The notes below the pieces were generated by a model that did not search any database, was not told where the DNA came from, and saw nothing but the letters and a program-made list of their open reading frames with translations. A stretch of DNA of 64,000 nucleotides from Pelobates cultripes (Eukaryota; Chordata; Amphibia; Anura; Pelobatidae): positions 108,117,193 through 108,181,192 of the forward strand of contig OW240921.1 in the NCBI GenBank assembly GCA_933207985.1. The letters run 5' to 3'. Every line of letters begins with the position of its first letter. Positions within the stretch are counted from its first letter, which is position 1. The translations under genes and the position numbers were made by a program. Shown here one piece after another: positions 1-11,891 of this stretch.

Positions 1-2627
1 CATAAACAAAAAAAATGAAAAACTCAGAATGACTTATCATAATTCCTATCAAATTAATTCTTGCATCCGTGCACAGTTATTCATCAGTAACCACATTCAC
101 CAGCATTAAATTTGAAGAGGCAGAATAGGAACTACCGATGAATGGTAGATGATCAAATACTTGAGAAATCCATAGATCTACAGTTGTAGAAAGTCAGAGA
201 AACTTGATGAGGATATGAGTAGAAATTTGAATGTAGGTAGCCTAGAGCTTGGTTCAGCTAGCAGCTCAATCCAACATTATAAACAAGATAAAGACAGAAA
301 GAGATTAGGAATACTCCAGCACACCAGGACACAACAAAAATAACTTTAGGTTTACAGCTTCATCATTTGAATCACTCATACAATCACTCACACACTTAAA
401 CCTAGGAAGCAATATTAACATGTTAAATAGCAAAAATAAATCATCAACTGTTATTACCAATTCTTTTAAAATTCCTAAAAAAAGGTGAAATGGTAAATAT
501 GATGCATCAAAACCCATACGATCACCCCGCTATGAGCTGTCAACAAAGCATCCTGTGACATCCGAAAGGTATCTGACATCCAAAATGTATCCAGTGCTAG
601 ACATTATCTAAAATCCCTCGTTTGTGCTATTATATGATGCTATGTATATTTTCTGTTGCAACATATTTGCGATTTGATTTTTATGACCAATTTTAAAAGT
701 ATTGATAATAAAATTGTATACTTTATTTATCTACCTAAATTTACTCTCCTTCTTTAATAAAGTGATTCAATGAGATTGCACTGCCAGAGACTACGTTTTA
801 CCACCCTGTCCGTTAAACCGTGTTGGTGAGATTGCTGTGAAATGCTGTTTAATTGTGCTTGACAGAAGCATTAGAAACCATACAAGGACATCAGACTAAA
901 GGAGCAGTGTGATTAAATGAAAACTGTAAGTTCTCTTGAAATTACATCCTTGAACTAAACTTTAGAATACAGTTTATCCTTCTCTGCTTGCTTTGTCTGT
1001 GGTATTAACTGTCTCTCCCACTGTGAATATACAAGTTGAAGTATCAATCCCGACTTATAGGTGCAAAGGCTATGTTATGTTTTGTGGGGGGCTGTTTTGT
1101 TGTTTTTTTGAATAACAGAATGGGCAAAGCATATAACAATAACTGACAGAGAGTTATGTTTGAAGCACTCAGTTCCAGGATGGAGAGGTTAATACAGCAA
1201 TGTGATTTACCTACTCTTTTTTTTAATTATGGGACATTGGTGCAAATATACTGAACTTTATCATCTCAGACCATCTTTGCTCGTTTATCTACCACAATTA
1301 AAGGGACACCGTATGAACCAATAGTGGTTGGCAACGTGTAGGAGTGTAGTACAATGTCTTGGCCATAAGTAGCCGTGAGTTGGAGATACTCCTATTAACC
1401 CCTTAAGGACACATGACATGTGTGACATGTCATGATTCCCTTTTATTCCAGAAGTTTGGTCCTTAAGGGGTTAATAGAACCGAAATTTGTCACAGCGATT
1501 AGGAAACATGCTGTTGTATTGCGATTTCTGTGTAGGACATTCTCATTTACTAACTAGCTGTGCACTTAACATAAGAAAAACATTTCTACATAGCACATTT
1601 ACATTTAGATAGTGCTGCGGAGGTAGGGTAATAAACAATATAATTGCCTGATTTGTGCAAGCTACCCTGCAAAAATGTGAAATATTTGCATTTAATTTAT
1701 ACTATTACATTATTTTCTTTATTATTTAATTAATTCATTCATTATTACTGTCTACTCTGTTGCGGTTCCCTGTCTGCTCGTGGTTGCACACACTGTCATA
1801 GCGCACACACACAATTTGTCTGCCATGATCTCTACGTTCGCCTTTCACAGTACGTCTACTTCACTTATTTTCAGTTAACCATGAATTAGTATGTCCTTTT
1901 CTTTTTGTGTAGGCAGCAAAAATAGGAAACATCTTAACTCTACTTTGTACCAATTTGTTGTGGTGTTTTTTGTTTTTTTTGTGGCAGTCCTGTGTACCCA
2001 CAATACGTATTCACAGAATTGAAAGTACATTTTGTTTCTGTGGAAATATTGCCGGTGGTAAGACTGGGCCTTAACAGGCTGTCGTGACTTTGATTCTAAT
2101 AAAAAAAAAAAGAATGTCTAGCAATCCTTGTATGTAAAGATCCCCCTTTACTCTTTTATTAGTGCCCCATCAAACCAAGTAAAGTCTTGAGACTGAGTCT
2201 CTATCAAACTCTCAAATCCACTGTAAATGCTACAACATTAAAACTATGCATTTGTAAACATGAAGTGACCTGGTTAGCCCACAATGAGTAACATTACCAT
2301 TGTGATAGTAGTCATAGTGATTAACATTGAACTACCTGAAAGTGCAACAACTGTGAATTATTTAATTACTCTTATGTAAACCATATTACAGCATCATAAT
2401 TAAAAGTGCATTGTTAAAAAGTGCATTATTATATGTGTATTTAAATAAAAAAACAAGCACCAAAAAATGTAAAAAAAAAAAAATGAAAAATCATAAAAAC
2501 GATTTTTATAGATGTATTTATTTATGTTTTCAGAAAATTCCCTGAGGATACAAAACAATAAAAGTAGTTTTTAATTCAGTTTTTTTAAATTAATTTAACA
2601 CGAGACTGACCCTTACTCTTTCGGCAG
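1..2627. other. upstream region of the il18-like gene, no gene seen
   Basis: AT-rich sequence with poly-A/T runs and only short chance reading frames. It holds one 72-bp TTAA-flanked MITE (listed separately). It presumably contains the promoter and any non-coding first exon of the il18-like gene, but I cannot point to either. Confidence 0.5.
1399..1470. mobile_element. 72-bp palindromic MITE with TTAA target sites (piggyBac-type)
   Basis: The termini ccccttaaggac and gtccttaagggg are inverted repeats, and TTAA lies directly on both sides (1395-1398, 1471-1474). A nearly identical 72-bp copy with the same flanks is at 20410-20481. TTAA duplication and CCCTTAAGG-like ends suggest a piggyBac-mobilised element; the class is inferred. 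Confidence 0.8.
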
Positions 2628-2736
2628 GATTTAATGGAATCAGCCTGGATTCAGTTTGATGTTTCTAGCAATACAGTTCGATATGAAACTACTTTGATTC
2701 AGTTTGATGATTCTAGCAATACAGTGCGATATGTAG
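2628..2736 (+). CDS. il18: il18-like first coding exon with 48-bp internal duplication
   Basis: The acceptor cag ends at 2627 and the donor gtaagt starts at 2737. The start codon ATG at 2634 is in frame; an in-frame TGA lies upstream at 2607. The exon encodes residues 1-34 and leaves one base for codon 35. Two 16-residue units, WIQFDVSSNTVRYETT and LIQFDDSSNTVRYV, come from the direct repeats 2648-2695 and 2696-2743. The second repeat runs into the present donor; the matching place in the first repeat no longer reads as a donor (gaaactac instead of gtaggtaa). Confidence 0.75.
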
Positions 2737-5700
2737 GTAAGTGAGTACATAACTTAAGATGCAAATGGTGATACTGTAAACGTATCAAACATTATGGCTC
2801 TCCGAACTTGATCACACAAGTCCAGGGCAGTAGACTGACTCTAACATCCTTTGATCACATTAGTACTCGTAAAAAGCTATTGTAGGCATCATTTGTGTCC
2901 ACTTGTTGACACTTGTATTCTGTCATGCTATGCAATTGGCATAGCTGTATTGCCTCATAAGGTCTTCATCCCTATATAATAATGTTGGATGAAACATGTA
3001 GGACCATTTTTGAGGTTTTATTTGTATGTTTTTAAGTTATACCCAATTGGAAAATAAAGTGGAATTTTGGATACCCGTCCTGGATATTATCCCTGGTAAG
3101 GATATATTGGATAGCCTCCCAGATATCAAAGGGGAGGCACAGAGAGGTGAGGCAAAATAACCATCTGTTCTGTGAGTGCACTTCTAACTGCGCAGTGCTT
3201 TATCCTGTTTTAACTGTATTACACTGTGCCGTTATCGTTTTTGTAGATTAACAGCTGTATTCCCTACTTACTATATATTCCGGCTGTTTTACAAGTGGAC
3301 ATATGATGGGATATCACCTGGGGAAAACTGTATATTTAATAATTATACACAGGGGAGGGCTGGCAGCCTTAGGCCTGGGGGGCAAAACCCATCAAGTGGC
3401 CCATTGCACCACCAAATCAGTTCACCATCCTTTTCCTGGTTTTATAACGGATATTGATGTTATGCTATTCAGTAGCTCTTTGCCATACCCGCTCCTTCAC
3501 GGCTCTGACTTTCAATGTTGTCAGAGCGCAGGCTGAGAATATCTGAGCCTGTGCTCTGACTCACTAACTGAGCGCCGGAACATGAGGGAGAGGCTCTAAT
3601 CTGACTGCACCTACTGCTGGTGCGCACCAGTGGACCACCAGCGAATCATTTAAACTGAATAGGCTGCTGTCCCCAACTTGTGAGCTGTGTTGTCCGCACA
3701 GCTTGCACACCCCAATGGCTGGCCCTGCTTACACACACTGACGTTACTACTTAGACATCCCTCAATATTAATACAGACATCAGAGTAAACACCAATAAAC
3801 TGTGGAAACAGAGCTGATCCCCCCAAATTTATAAAGATTTGCTTAGTGGATTTGTTGTAAGATTAAATCATGCCTCCTCCTCTCTAATCACAATCTCCCA
3901 GCACAGCGCCACCGGTGGCTGCATGGGGAACAGCTGGTTAATGTAATGCTTGCAGGACGGCCAGCTGCTGCAGAACCTCTTTGTTAGAAACATAGAAACA
4001 TAGAATGTGACGGCAGATAAGAACCATTCGGCCCATCTAGTCTGCCCAATTTTCTAAATACTTTCATTAGTCCCTAGCCTTATCTTATAGTTAGGATAGC
4101 CTTATGCCTATCCCACGCATGCTTAAACTCCTTTACTGTGTTAACCTCTAACACTTCAGCTGGAAGGCTATTCCATACATCCACTACCCTTTTCTATCCT
4201 CTTTATGTCCATTTCATTTTTCCTTCCCCCTGCTCTCTTCTCCTTTTCTTCCTGAGACAGAGGGCAGTTAAGCACAAAGGAAAACGAGTGGGGACACGGA
4301 GAATAGAGGGAATAGACCCAAGGGGAGTCTTATCTAGGCCGACATTTTAACCATTTAGATTATCTCCTAGTCAGAAATGTGATAGTCCCTCTGTAACATG
4401 GACTGATCATGTTTCTCCAAGTAGGAGAAATATTCTTTCTCCATTTTTTTCTCTGCAACATTATCTCCTTTCATCTTGCTGGCATGCCAAGAGCTGCTTT
4501 ATCTGGTTTTGAGAAAGATCCTTCTTGACTGTAAGAGGATTCACGTATCTTTTCATACCTGCACATGGTGGCTATACCAGTGGAATCTAATTTGCATTGT
4601 GCAAATTACAATTCCAGTCCTGAGTTCAGATTTATATGGGCAAATTCTAGCTTTGACACCTATGGTGATTTGAGATGCCTCAAGCCATTTTCTATTTTGT
4701 ATTTCCACTTTTTTTTTTCTCGAGAATCACAACGCTCTGCTATATGTTGACATTTCTAATAAGTAATATTTAGACTATTGAAATTTGCTCTGAATTTTTG
4801 TTTATATTTCAGCATTAATATCTATCACTAACAGAAACTGTTCCCCACTTTTAGATGAATTAGACGCCTTCAGATTACATAGTCCATCTACTCCTACGCT
4901 GAGAAATTTTCGAAACTACCACCATCGGATTCTGATTGCAATTACAGACATAAATGAGGAGAATTCGTGCGCACATTTTGAGTCCTATGCTGATAACAAT
5001 GGTAATTCATGCAGACATATTTTTTACTTCTTAACCCTACTACCTTAGTGATCGCACAGCTTTTATCTTATCCCCCACATTGCTCTTTTTCCTGTGTTTT
5101 TGTACCTCGCCTCCAATATTTAGTAAATTTGTTCAACCATTGTCAATACGCACCTAATTTCTTGTTAACATTTGTTTTTGTTTTTTTCATCTGTTATTCT
5201 GCAGTTTTGAATGGTAATGTGAATATGTTGAGCTCTACTGTCTTTTAAATACATATAACAGGCAGTAATACAAAGGAACACTTTATGCATAAAGGGATAT
5301 TCCAAACACCAGAAACTGTTCTGCTACGAATAAGAAAAATGGCATTTTGTTTTGTTATTCATTCCGAGACAAAAAAAAAGAAATAATCTCAATGTGAAAG
5401 AATAAAATGGACAAAAATAACAACAGAAACATTGCTAAAGCATTCCTAAATACTTTTATATATTTAGCCACATATTAACAAAATGGCTCTATCACTTAAT
5501 ACTCGTCGATCCTATGATAGGATTCATAGCGGAACATAACATAGCCAACATGTTTGATTTAACATCTTTGGTAGGTTCGCTACTTTTTGCAACCTTAAAT
5601 TAAGACTATCTCACAATATTATCAAGTTATACCTGACTGGCATTCAATATCACGTGTTCTCTACTTTTCCAAACAATTCCAATTTCATATAATCCTATCC

Positions 5701-8700
5701 AATAAAGGCTATACTTAAAGGTATACAAGCAACCTATACAGGAATGCGGAAGACTTTTGTCAAAATGTCCTCATAATGTAATATACATTGTGTTATGTTC
5801 ATTGTCTAAATAAATATACAACAGCATTGTATTCTCTCCTTTTTGCCCACTTTTATTTCCAGACCTACCGCATTGTCGGTTCCGGCACACTTCAACCGAC
5901 ATTTTTCCTATAACAAGTTAAGTCACAGCGCAATCTTGTATCATCAATATTGATGTTGCCTCGAACACAAATGTTAAGGCTTTGCCTGGAGTTGTGGGAG
6001 AGGCTTGGTGTTACCTATAAAAGGGACTCCTCCCTTTCTTACTCTACCGTTAATGGTCTGGCAAGTATCCAAGAGTATCCAATAGTAGCAGAAATCTATT
6101 ACCTATTCCTCCTAAAGGTATATTACCTAATTGCCCTGAGTAATATGTATAAGTAGGAGAAATCTATTACCTATTCGGACTAAAGGTAATGGTAGCAGAA
6201 ATCTATTACCTATTAACCTTGAGTAATAGGTAAAAAAGTTGCAGAACTCTATTACCTATTCAGCCTGAGTAATAGGTAATAGTAGAATAAATCTATTACC
6301 TATTCAACTTGAGTAATTGGTAAATAGTTAAAGAAATCTATTACATACTCACCCTGAAGGTAATAGTAGCAGAAATCTATTACCTATTTACCCTGAGTAA
6401 AAGGTAATAGTAGGATAAATCTATAATCTATTCACCCCGAGTAATGGGTAATAGCAGGATAAATCTATTACCTATTTACCCTGAGTACTAAATAGCAGGA
6501 TAAATCTATTACCTATTTACCCTGAGTAAAAGGTAATAGTAGGATAAATCTATTACCTATTTACCCTGAGTACTAGGTAATAGTAGGATAAATCTATTAC
6601 CTATTTACCCTGAGTACTAGGTAATAGTAGGATAAATCTATTACCTATTTACCCTGAGTACTAGGTAATAGTAGGATAAATCTATTACCTATTTACCCTG
6701 AGTACTAGGTAATAGTAGGATAAATCTATTACCTATTTACCCTGAGTACTAGGTAATAGTAGGATAAATCTATTACCTATTTACCCTGAGTACTAGGTAA
6801 TAGTAGGATAAATCTATTACCTATTTACCCTGAGTACTAGGTAATAGTAGGATAAATCTATTACCTATTTACCCTGAGTACTAGGTAATAGTAGGATAAA
6901 TCTATTACCTATTTACCCTGAGTACTAGGTAATAGTAGGATAAATCTATTACCTATTTACCCTGAGTACTAGGGAATAGTAGGATAAATCTATTAATAGA
7001 AAAAACGAAGAATGAATAGAGCTGTATAATCCTTCTGTATAAGAAGGGGGACTGCGGCTCTAGAGAGATTAGCGTAGATTCCTATGGTACAGGAGTACCA
7101 TTAGGGTTAGCTATCTTTATCTTTGGTGTCTCAGTGTTTCCTTAGCTCTACGGACTATTTTTTCTATATTGAGTGTCACTGTGTGTTTGGGGGAGGATTT
7201 TTCTTTTTCTTAGCTTGACCCTCTCTGGAGTCTTTAGAGGTTGGGGGCGATATATTTCTTATAGGCCCCGCTGGGAGGGTTTTTGGGATTATCTATTCCT
7301 TTTCCCCAGTAAACACTTTCCCGTCCCCTCCCCTCCCCTTTCTCCCACCATACCTGGCTTACTGTAACTTACCCTATCCAGTTACTATCTGGATTATGGT
7401 ATCTCTCTGTATTTAGAGCTACATCTTGATATACCCTTGTTACAAGGGTCTCCTTCATTTGTATAGGATAAATCTATTACCTATTCAGGTGATAATTAAA
7501 TAAATCTATTTTATTCACTCTGAGTAATAGGTAATAGTAGAAGAAATCTATTGTCTGTTAGTCAGGGTTAATTTACTTTTGCATTGTCTGAAAAATATAG
7601 CACTGTAACTACATGTGTTTTATAAAATCTAATGGCAGCTATTATAAAAGGATTTGAGTGACAACGGATATTTGCATAAAGTAGGGCTTTTTCTCTAAGC
7701 AGATAATGATTTCAAACACTGTTGGCCACCAAACTGTGCCTTGCGGGGGATGCATGGATGGCATCATCTAACGTACACTACTTGTGCAGTGGCCTAGTCA
7801 CACTATATCTTGAACTTCAGCCTTGGTTTCCGTTCTGTTCAGTGAGAGGAGTCATGTAAACCACTAAGTTCTTCCACTGTCTCTCTGTATTTCATTTCAC
7901 ATCAACCCAACATGAAAAAGACGCCAAGTAGACTAGCATGTACACTTTGTGGAAATCTATCTATGGAGAGTCTGTGTAACTATGCATTTTTTCATTTTAT
8001 TTTTTTCATAGCCAACAGAAATAAAGATAATTATTGTTAAATTATATACAGAAATGAAGGAAAGCATTTCATCTTTTGGCTCGGACCATCAGTTACTCTT
8101 ATTTTCCCAGTGGCGTACATACCGGGGTCACAGCTGCGACCGGGCCAGGCCCAACAGGGGGCCAGGCCGCCCTGCGACCCAGTATGTATGCCAGTGTAGC
8201 CAGCCTCTTCTCCTGGGGGGCCCAGTAGCTGGCCACCTCAGGGCTCCCCGAGGCTGGCCCTGGTGTCACCCGGTGGGCAGGCTGGCGGGCGCGCGAGGGA
8301 GCACTCTCCCCTGAGTGCTCCCTCTTCAGCTCCCATGCGCACCGCACTGATGCCGGAGCTGGAAGAGAGTGCCTGCCGGGTGACACCACTGGACCCCAGG
8401 GAATCCCCTCAGCTCTCCCAAAGGTAGGAAGGCTGGGGAGATTAAATTTAAAAAAAAAACGTGTGTGTTAGAGTGTGTGTGTGTGTGTGTTAGAGTGTGT
8501 GAGTGTGTTAGAGTTTGTGTGTGTGTTTGTGTGTGTGTGTTAGTGTTAGAGAGTGTGTGTGTGTTTGTGTTAGAGTGTGTCAGTTACTGTGTGTGTCTGT
8601 TACTGAGTGTGTTAGTTTGTGTGCGTCTGTCAGTGAGTGTGTTTGTATGTCTGTCACTGAGTGTGTGTCTGTCAGTAAATGTGTGTGTCTGTTAGCTAGT

Positions 8701-11700
8701 GTGTATGCGTCTGTTCATGAGAGTGTGTGTGTGTTAATCACTTACCTTTCTCCAGTGCTGGACTCCCTTGGCGCTGGGGATCTCTCCGCCCCGATCCACC
8801 TCTCAGCTCCGAATGCGCATGCGTGGCAAGACCCGCGCGCACATTCAAACTGCCCATAGGAAAGCATTACTCAATGCTTTCCTATGACCGTTCAGCGTCT
8901 TCTTACTGTGATTTTCACAGTGAGAATCGCGGGCGCTCCTCTAGCGGCTGTCAATGAGACAGCCACTAGAGGCTGTATTAACCCTCAGTGAAACATAGCA
9001 GTTTCTCTATCATTGAGCTGATGTAATCTGGGTGTCTGTAGTGGTCCTTTAAGTGTATGTGTATCTGCATGCACTGGCGTACATACCACGCCATGTGTTG
9101 CGGCCACAGACCGCGCAGTGCGCGTGGGGGGCATGGATCAGTTTTTGCCCCGGGGCCCCATGGGTTGTGTGTACGCCACTGTATTTTCTTATGATTGACA
9201 ATAAGCAAGGAAAGTTAATATAAATAATAATAATTAAAAAAAAGAAATTTGATGTTGTAGACAAAACAAAAAGACCTGTATGTTGATTCTTACCACTGTC
9301 AGCTGATACAGTGAACATCTCATTTGAATAATTCCATTTAGTTGGGTAATAATAAGATCAAGATATACCTGGAAACATTTCATAGTTAGATTCTAGTTAC
9401 ATAATTTGCTATTTATATCTTACATTTAATTGGTTTCCTTTTGTTTTTTTCAGACACACATGCAAAGTTCTTCCTACACAAATACAGAGAAACAGGCCCA
9501 CATCACAATGGCATACCTGTACTCTTCACCCTTGAAAAAGACAGTAAGAACTATATTATGTACTGTACCAACGATAACTCCATCCATTTTAAAGTGAGTA
9601 TACAGACACTTCCCTTATAACCATGATTGCTATTTTCAAATATGTCTTTAATAAGATTACTCTTTTCATTTGCTATCATTATGAGATTCACAGATCATAA
9701 TAGGAACTATGGTAGACATAGGACATGGTTTGGAGTGGGGACATGGTGGAAGGGGTATAAGTAACTATATTAGGGTGGGGGCCATACAATTAACCTTGGG
9801 ATAAAGCCCCAACTTCAAAGGGTCTGTATGGCCAAAACGATAGTCTGAATTTGTATCCCATCTTCCCTTCTTCCAAATTCCAAGTAAAGAATGTTGAGGG
9901 TTTCCCCATTCTTAGAGAATGCCTTTTATCATCTGACCAGCTTTTCTTCATTGAGTCTCAATATCTCTTACAAGAAGTCACTAAAAGCCTACTGTTTCAG
10001 GCAAGCATGACTACTAATTAATTGAATTGAACTAATTGAATTCCCTCCCTAAAATAGTAAGCACACATGTGACGGACCACCTGGGTACCTCTGTCAATCG
10101 CGGCTTCCTAGTACTAATGAGTACCATAAGCACTGCGCTGAAACACCATAACTACTAAAACCCCACGAACCACTGCAGCTTGGTTGGGATCTCGCTGTTT
10201 CCCACCCACCCTGGACCTATGACTAGGATCCAGCTTCCAGTGGGTAGACCTCTCTTAGTCCAGAGAGTGTAGCAGGAACAAGCTCTTACAAGAGCTTAGT
10301 GATTATACTAAGTGGAGTATAGTGATTATAGCAATCCCCAGAGTGTAGTTCTCCAATCCCCCAAACATGAGCCGAAACTTCATGAAGGTGCAAGATGATC
10401 TGAGCTTTTTATGGTTCAGGTTGGCTTTTATACAATTCTCCAGGCCAGAGGAACACCCCCTGGACCTGATGGGGCACAGGAACACAAAGGGCATAAACCA
10501 ATCAGAACAAACATACAGTCTGTGACACGCCCATGTACAGCACACAATCCCTCCCCTCTGCTTGGGAGATAATTGAGAAAAGTCCTGTAAGTAACTCAAT
10601 GATCTCCAAGCAGGAAAACCACATTTTCACAAGGTTCAGAAAGTACCCCAAAACATAACATACCCCCAAAAACCCAGATCAGAGCAGGGGTTCAAAAGTT
10701 TCATGGAAGTCTCTTTTTGACCGTCCGCAAGCATGGTTTCAGGCCCAAAACAGTTCCAGATAATCAGGGCTTGCCGCCGGTCTAGTTCGGTAGTTTGCAA
10801 ACGAACAAACTACCGAACTGAGTCAATAGTCTTACTCTGGGGCTTGTTCCCTTCATCCAGACGAATTATCTCATCGAACAGTGGCCTTCTAAGCTGAATA
10901 GAAACAAACGCAGGTGATGATGGAAGTTCAGCGGTGTTCGGGTGTTTCTGTATTCATGCCCAGACACCGCTGTCTGCATTCATGTGAACAAGATGGCCGC
11001 CACCTCGTGGTTGTTCATAGGAATCACAGCCACCCAGACGAACAATTAGAACACTGCGGTGAGAAACGTTCCAAGCTGTTAATAGGTGTTAACAAGCTCC
11101 AGGGTGGTCTCTGTTCGTGTAGTTGTTTGGTAAACGAACCATATGGTCCCAATTGCACAAACAGAGCCTGTTTGGAGTACATTAGCCAGTTCTATTGCAG
11201 GGGCCACAGTCACAGGGTAGGAGGCTGGCAAACAGGCCCCTCCAAAAACTTGTGGCAAACTCACAGAAAAAGGGGAGCTTGTCACAACATGTTTCACCCA
11301 ACATAACTTAGCCTACCTCTGTCTGCTCTTAGCCTATTTTAACCCCTTTTTATCATAACTACCAAGTATTGTATAATTATCAGTATTTATTTATTTTGAA
11401 CACTGCTAATCTACTTTCTGTCATCGAAACCCTGATTTTCTTTAGACCGACATGGTTAATTGTCACAAATTTAAGCTAAATTGGAGAAATTCTGCATATC
11501 AGCTACTTTTCATTTAAGCTACAATGGCTTAAAATTTGTAAGCTTTTTTTTCATAATTACTTGCACGTTTTCCCTTAGCAGTGTATGTTAGTATATTACA
11601 AGCAATATACTTATAACAGCAAATTGTTAAAAAAAAAAACTTTTTTTTTTATCTCTTTTACAGGTAAAAGAATTGCCAAAGGAAATACCTTCAAGTAAAA

Positions 11701-11891
11701 GTAAATATATTTTTTACCAGAAAACATTTTCACCTGGACAAAGTTGTATATGCTTTGAGTCGTCTTTAAAACAAGATTTTTATCTTTCATTTCTGAAAGA
11801 AAACAACGTCCAAAAACTAATATTAAAGCACTGTCCTCGGGGGAAATTAGATGAAACCATAAAAATGTACAGTAGTGATCCAAATCTGTAA
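2634..11891 (+). CDS. il18: pro-interleukin-18-like cytokine gene (4 coding exons)
   Basis: Predicted secreted IL-1-family cytokine; in vertebrates pro-IL-18 is cut by an inflammatory caspase and acts through the IL-18 receptor to drive interferon-gamma responses. Coding exons are 2634-2736, 4813-5001, 9454-9593 and 11664-11891; all introns are GT/AG and the phases (1, 1, 0) fit, giving 219 aa plus stop. There is no hydrophobic signal peptide, as expected for the family. The last exon aligns well with the human C-terminus: SKSKYIFYQ, then CFES (174-177) and KLILKH (195-200). LLDELD (47-52) is followed by AFR, and RN falls 13-14 residues after the cut, as in human IL-18. The propeptide (52 aa) exceeds the human 36 aa by exactly the 16-aa tandem repeat in exon 1. 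The start is the first ATG of the first exon found. Non-coding 5' exons were not identified. Identity rests on my reading of motifs, exon layout and length; IL-18 fits much better than IL-1 or IL-33. Confidence 0.85.
2930..3320 (+). mobile_element. Penelope-like element terminal (pLTR) remnant
   Basis: It shares a motif order with the better Penelope copy at 39.8-40.2 kb: a gatgaaacatgtagga motif, then an aaaataaa-like run, ggggaggca, tgtgagtg and ttgtagat. The hammerhead-like core is degenerate here (ctcataa instead of ctgaNga). It lies in intron 1 of the il18-like gene. Confidence 0.45.
3350..3728. repeat. MITE-like repeat with ends related to agggctggc
   Basis: Starts gggagggctggca and ends tggctggccctg, giving short imperfect inverted ends. 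The interior is GC-richer than the surrounding intron and has no usable reading frame. Target duplication not resolved. Confidence 0.35.
3985..4200 (-). repeat. CR1-like LINE 3' fragment
   Basis: The stretch acatagaatgtgacggcaga through catctagtctgccc recurs at 26943-26999. It resembles the widespread amphibian LINE 3' region that also includes the cattccatacatccact-type line. Only the untranslated end is present. Confidence 0.5.
4201..4812. other. il18-like intron 1, right part, nothing recognised
   Basis: Single-copy-looking intron sequence ending in the polypyrimidine tract and acceptor at 4812. The reading frames here are short and carry no family signature. Confidence 0.5.
4813..5001 (+). 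CDS. il18: il18-like exon 2: propeptide end and mature N-terminus
   Basis: The acceptor tttatatttcag ends at 4812 and the donor gtaatt starts at 5002. Phase 1 in (G plus CA gives Ala35) and phase 1 out. The exon encodes residues 35-97, including the likely processing site DELD (49-52) before Ala53 and the first beta strands of the cytokine fold (HRILIAITDINEENS). Confidence 0.8.
5838..6060 (+). mobile_element. DIRS/Ngaro-type terminal repeat remnant
   Basis: Similar in order to the terminal repeats at 24.86-25.6 kb: ttatttccagacctaccgca, a tcggttccggcaca-like block, caaccgaca, gtgggagaggctt and cctataaaagggact. The last is a TATA-like segment matching cctatataagggaca in the other copies. Diverged solo fragment in intron 2 of the il18-like gene. 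Confidence 0.6.
6080..6997. repeat. 44-bp hairpin satellite
   Basis: About 20 tandem units. The right-hand half (from about 6500) is almost perfect with a 44-bp period; the left half is diverged. Every unit contains ctattaccta and its reverse complement taggtaatag around a 12-14-nt loop, so each can form a 10-bp stem. Relic units reappear at 7465-7552, past a roughly 450-bp non-repeat stretch. Confidence 0.9.
8107..9181. mobile_element. composite MITE (ends cagtggcgtac) with 7-bp target duplication
   Basis: Begins ccagtggcgtacat and ends gtgtgtacgccactg. The direct repeat tattttc flanks it at 8100-8106 and 9182-9188. A second smaller unit with the same ends sits inside the right end (from about 9072). 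The interior has a CpG-rich part, a GT-rich microsatellite (about 8460-8735) and blocks shared with the element at 27694-29421. hAT-like by duplication length; non-coding. Apparent proteins across the GT tract are artefacts. Confidence 0.75.
8460..8737. repeat. (GT)n-rich microsatellite
   Basis: Long run of gt with interspersed tagagt and ctgt motifs inside the composite MITE. It yields meaningless Cys/Val-rich reading frames. Confidence 0.95.
9454..9593 (+). CDS. il18: il18-like exon 3: central beta-trefoil part
   Basis: The acceptor tttttttcag ends at 9453 and the donor gtgagt starts at 9594. Phase 1 in, phase 0 out; residues 98-144. FFLHKYRETGPHHNGIPVLF followed by an EK and ending IHFK matches the human segment that runs from IFIISMYKDSQPRG to IISFK. 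Confidence 0.85.
10068..11286 (+). mobile_element. solo LTR, about 1.2 kb
   Basis: Starts tgtgacggaccacc and ends gcttgtcaca. If the LTR is taken to begin TGACGG at 10070, a perfect 5-bp duplication acatg flanks it (10065-10069, 11287-11291). The body (gggatctcgctgtttcccac, gatccagcttccagtgggta, a paired ctcccaagcagagg-like block) recurs in the LTRs at 27139-29900 and 42239-43055 and inverted at 57-58.2 kb. No internal retroviral coding remains. It lies in intron 3 of the il18-like gene. Confidence 0.8.
11664..11891 (+). CDS. il18: il18-like terminal coding exon
   Basis: The acceptor ttttacag ends at 11663 and the stop TAA is 11889-11891. Encodes residues 145-219. This is the best-conserved exon: SKSKYIFYQKTF, ICFESS and VQKLILKH line up with the human C-terminal exon without gaps in the core. 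No clear AATAAA was found before the CR1 insertion at about 12.35 kb. Confidence 0.88.
   Translation, partial: VKELPKEIPSSKSKYIFYQKTFSPGQSCICFESSLKQDFYLSFLKENNVQKLILKHCPRGKLDETIKMYSSDPNL

Noticed and set aside
6500..6990. CRISPR-like array
   Set aside because: Regular 44-bp period but no unique spacers, no cas genes, and a vertebrate context; it is a hairpin satellite.
8465..8859. Cys/Val-rich small proteins
   Set aside because: Translated GT microsatellite; composition follows the repeat in every frame.
11664..11891. IL-1 beta or IL-33 as alternative identity for the cytokine
   Set aside because: The SKSKYIFYQ, CFESS and KLILKH pattern, the short Asp-terminated propeptide and the total length fit IL-18 better.
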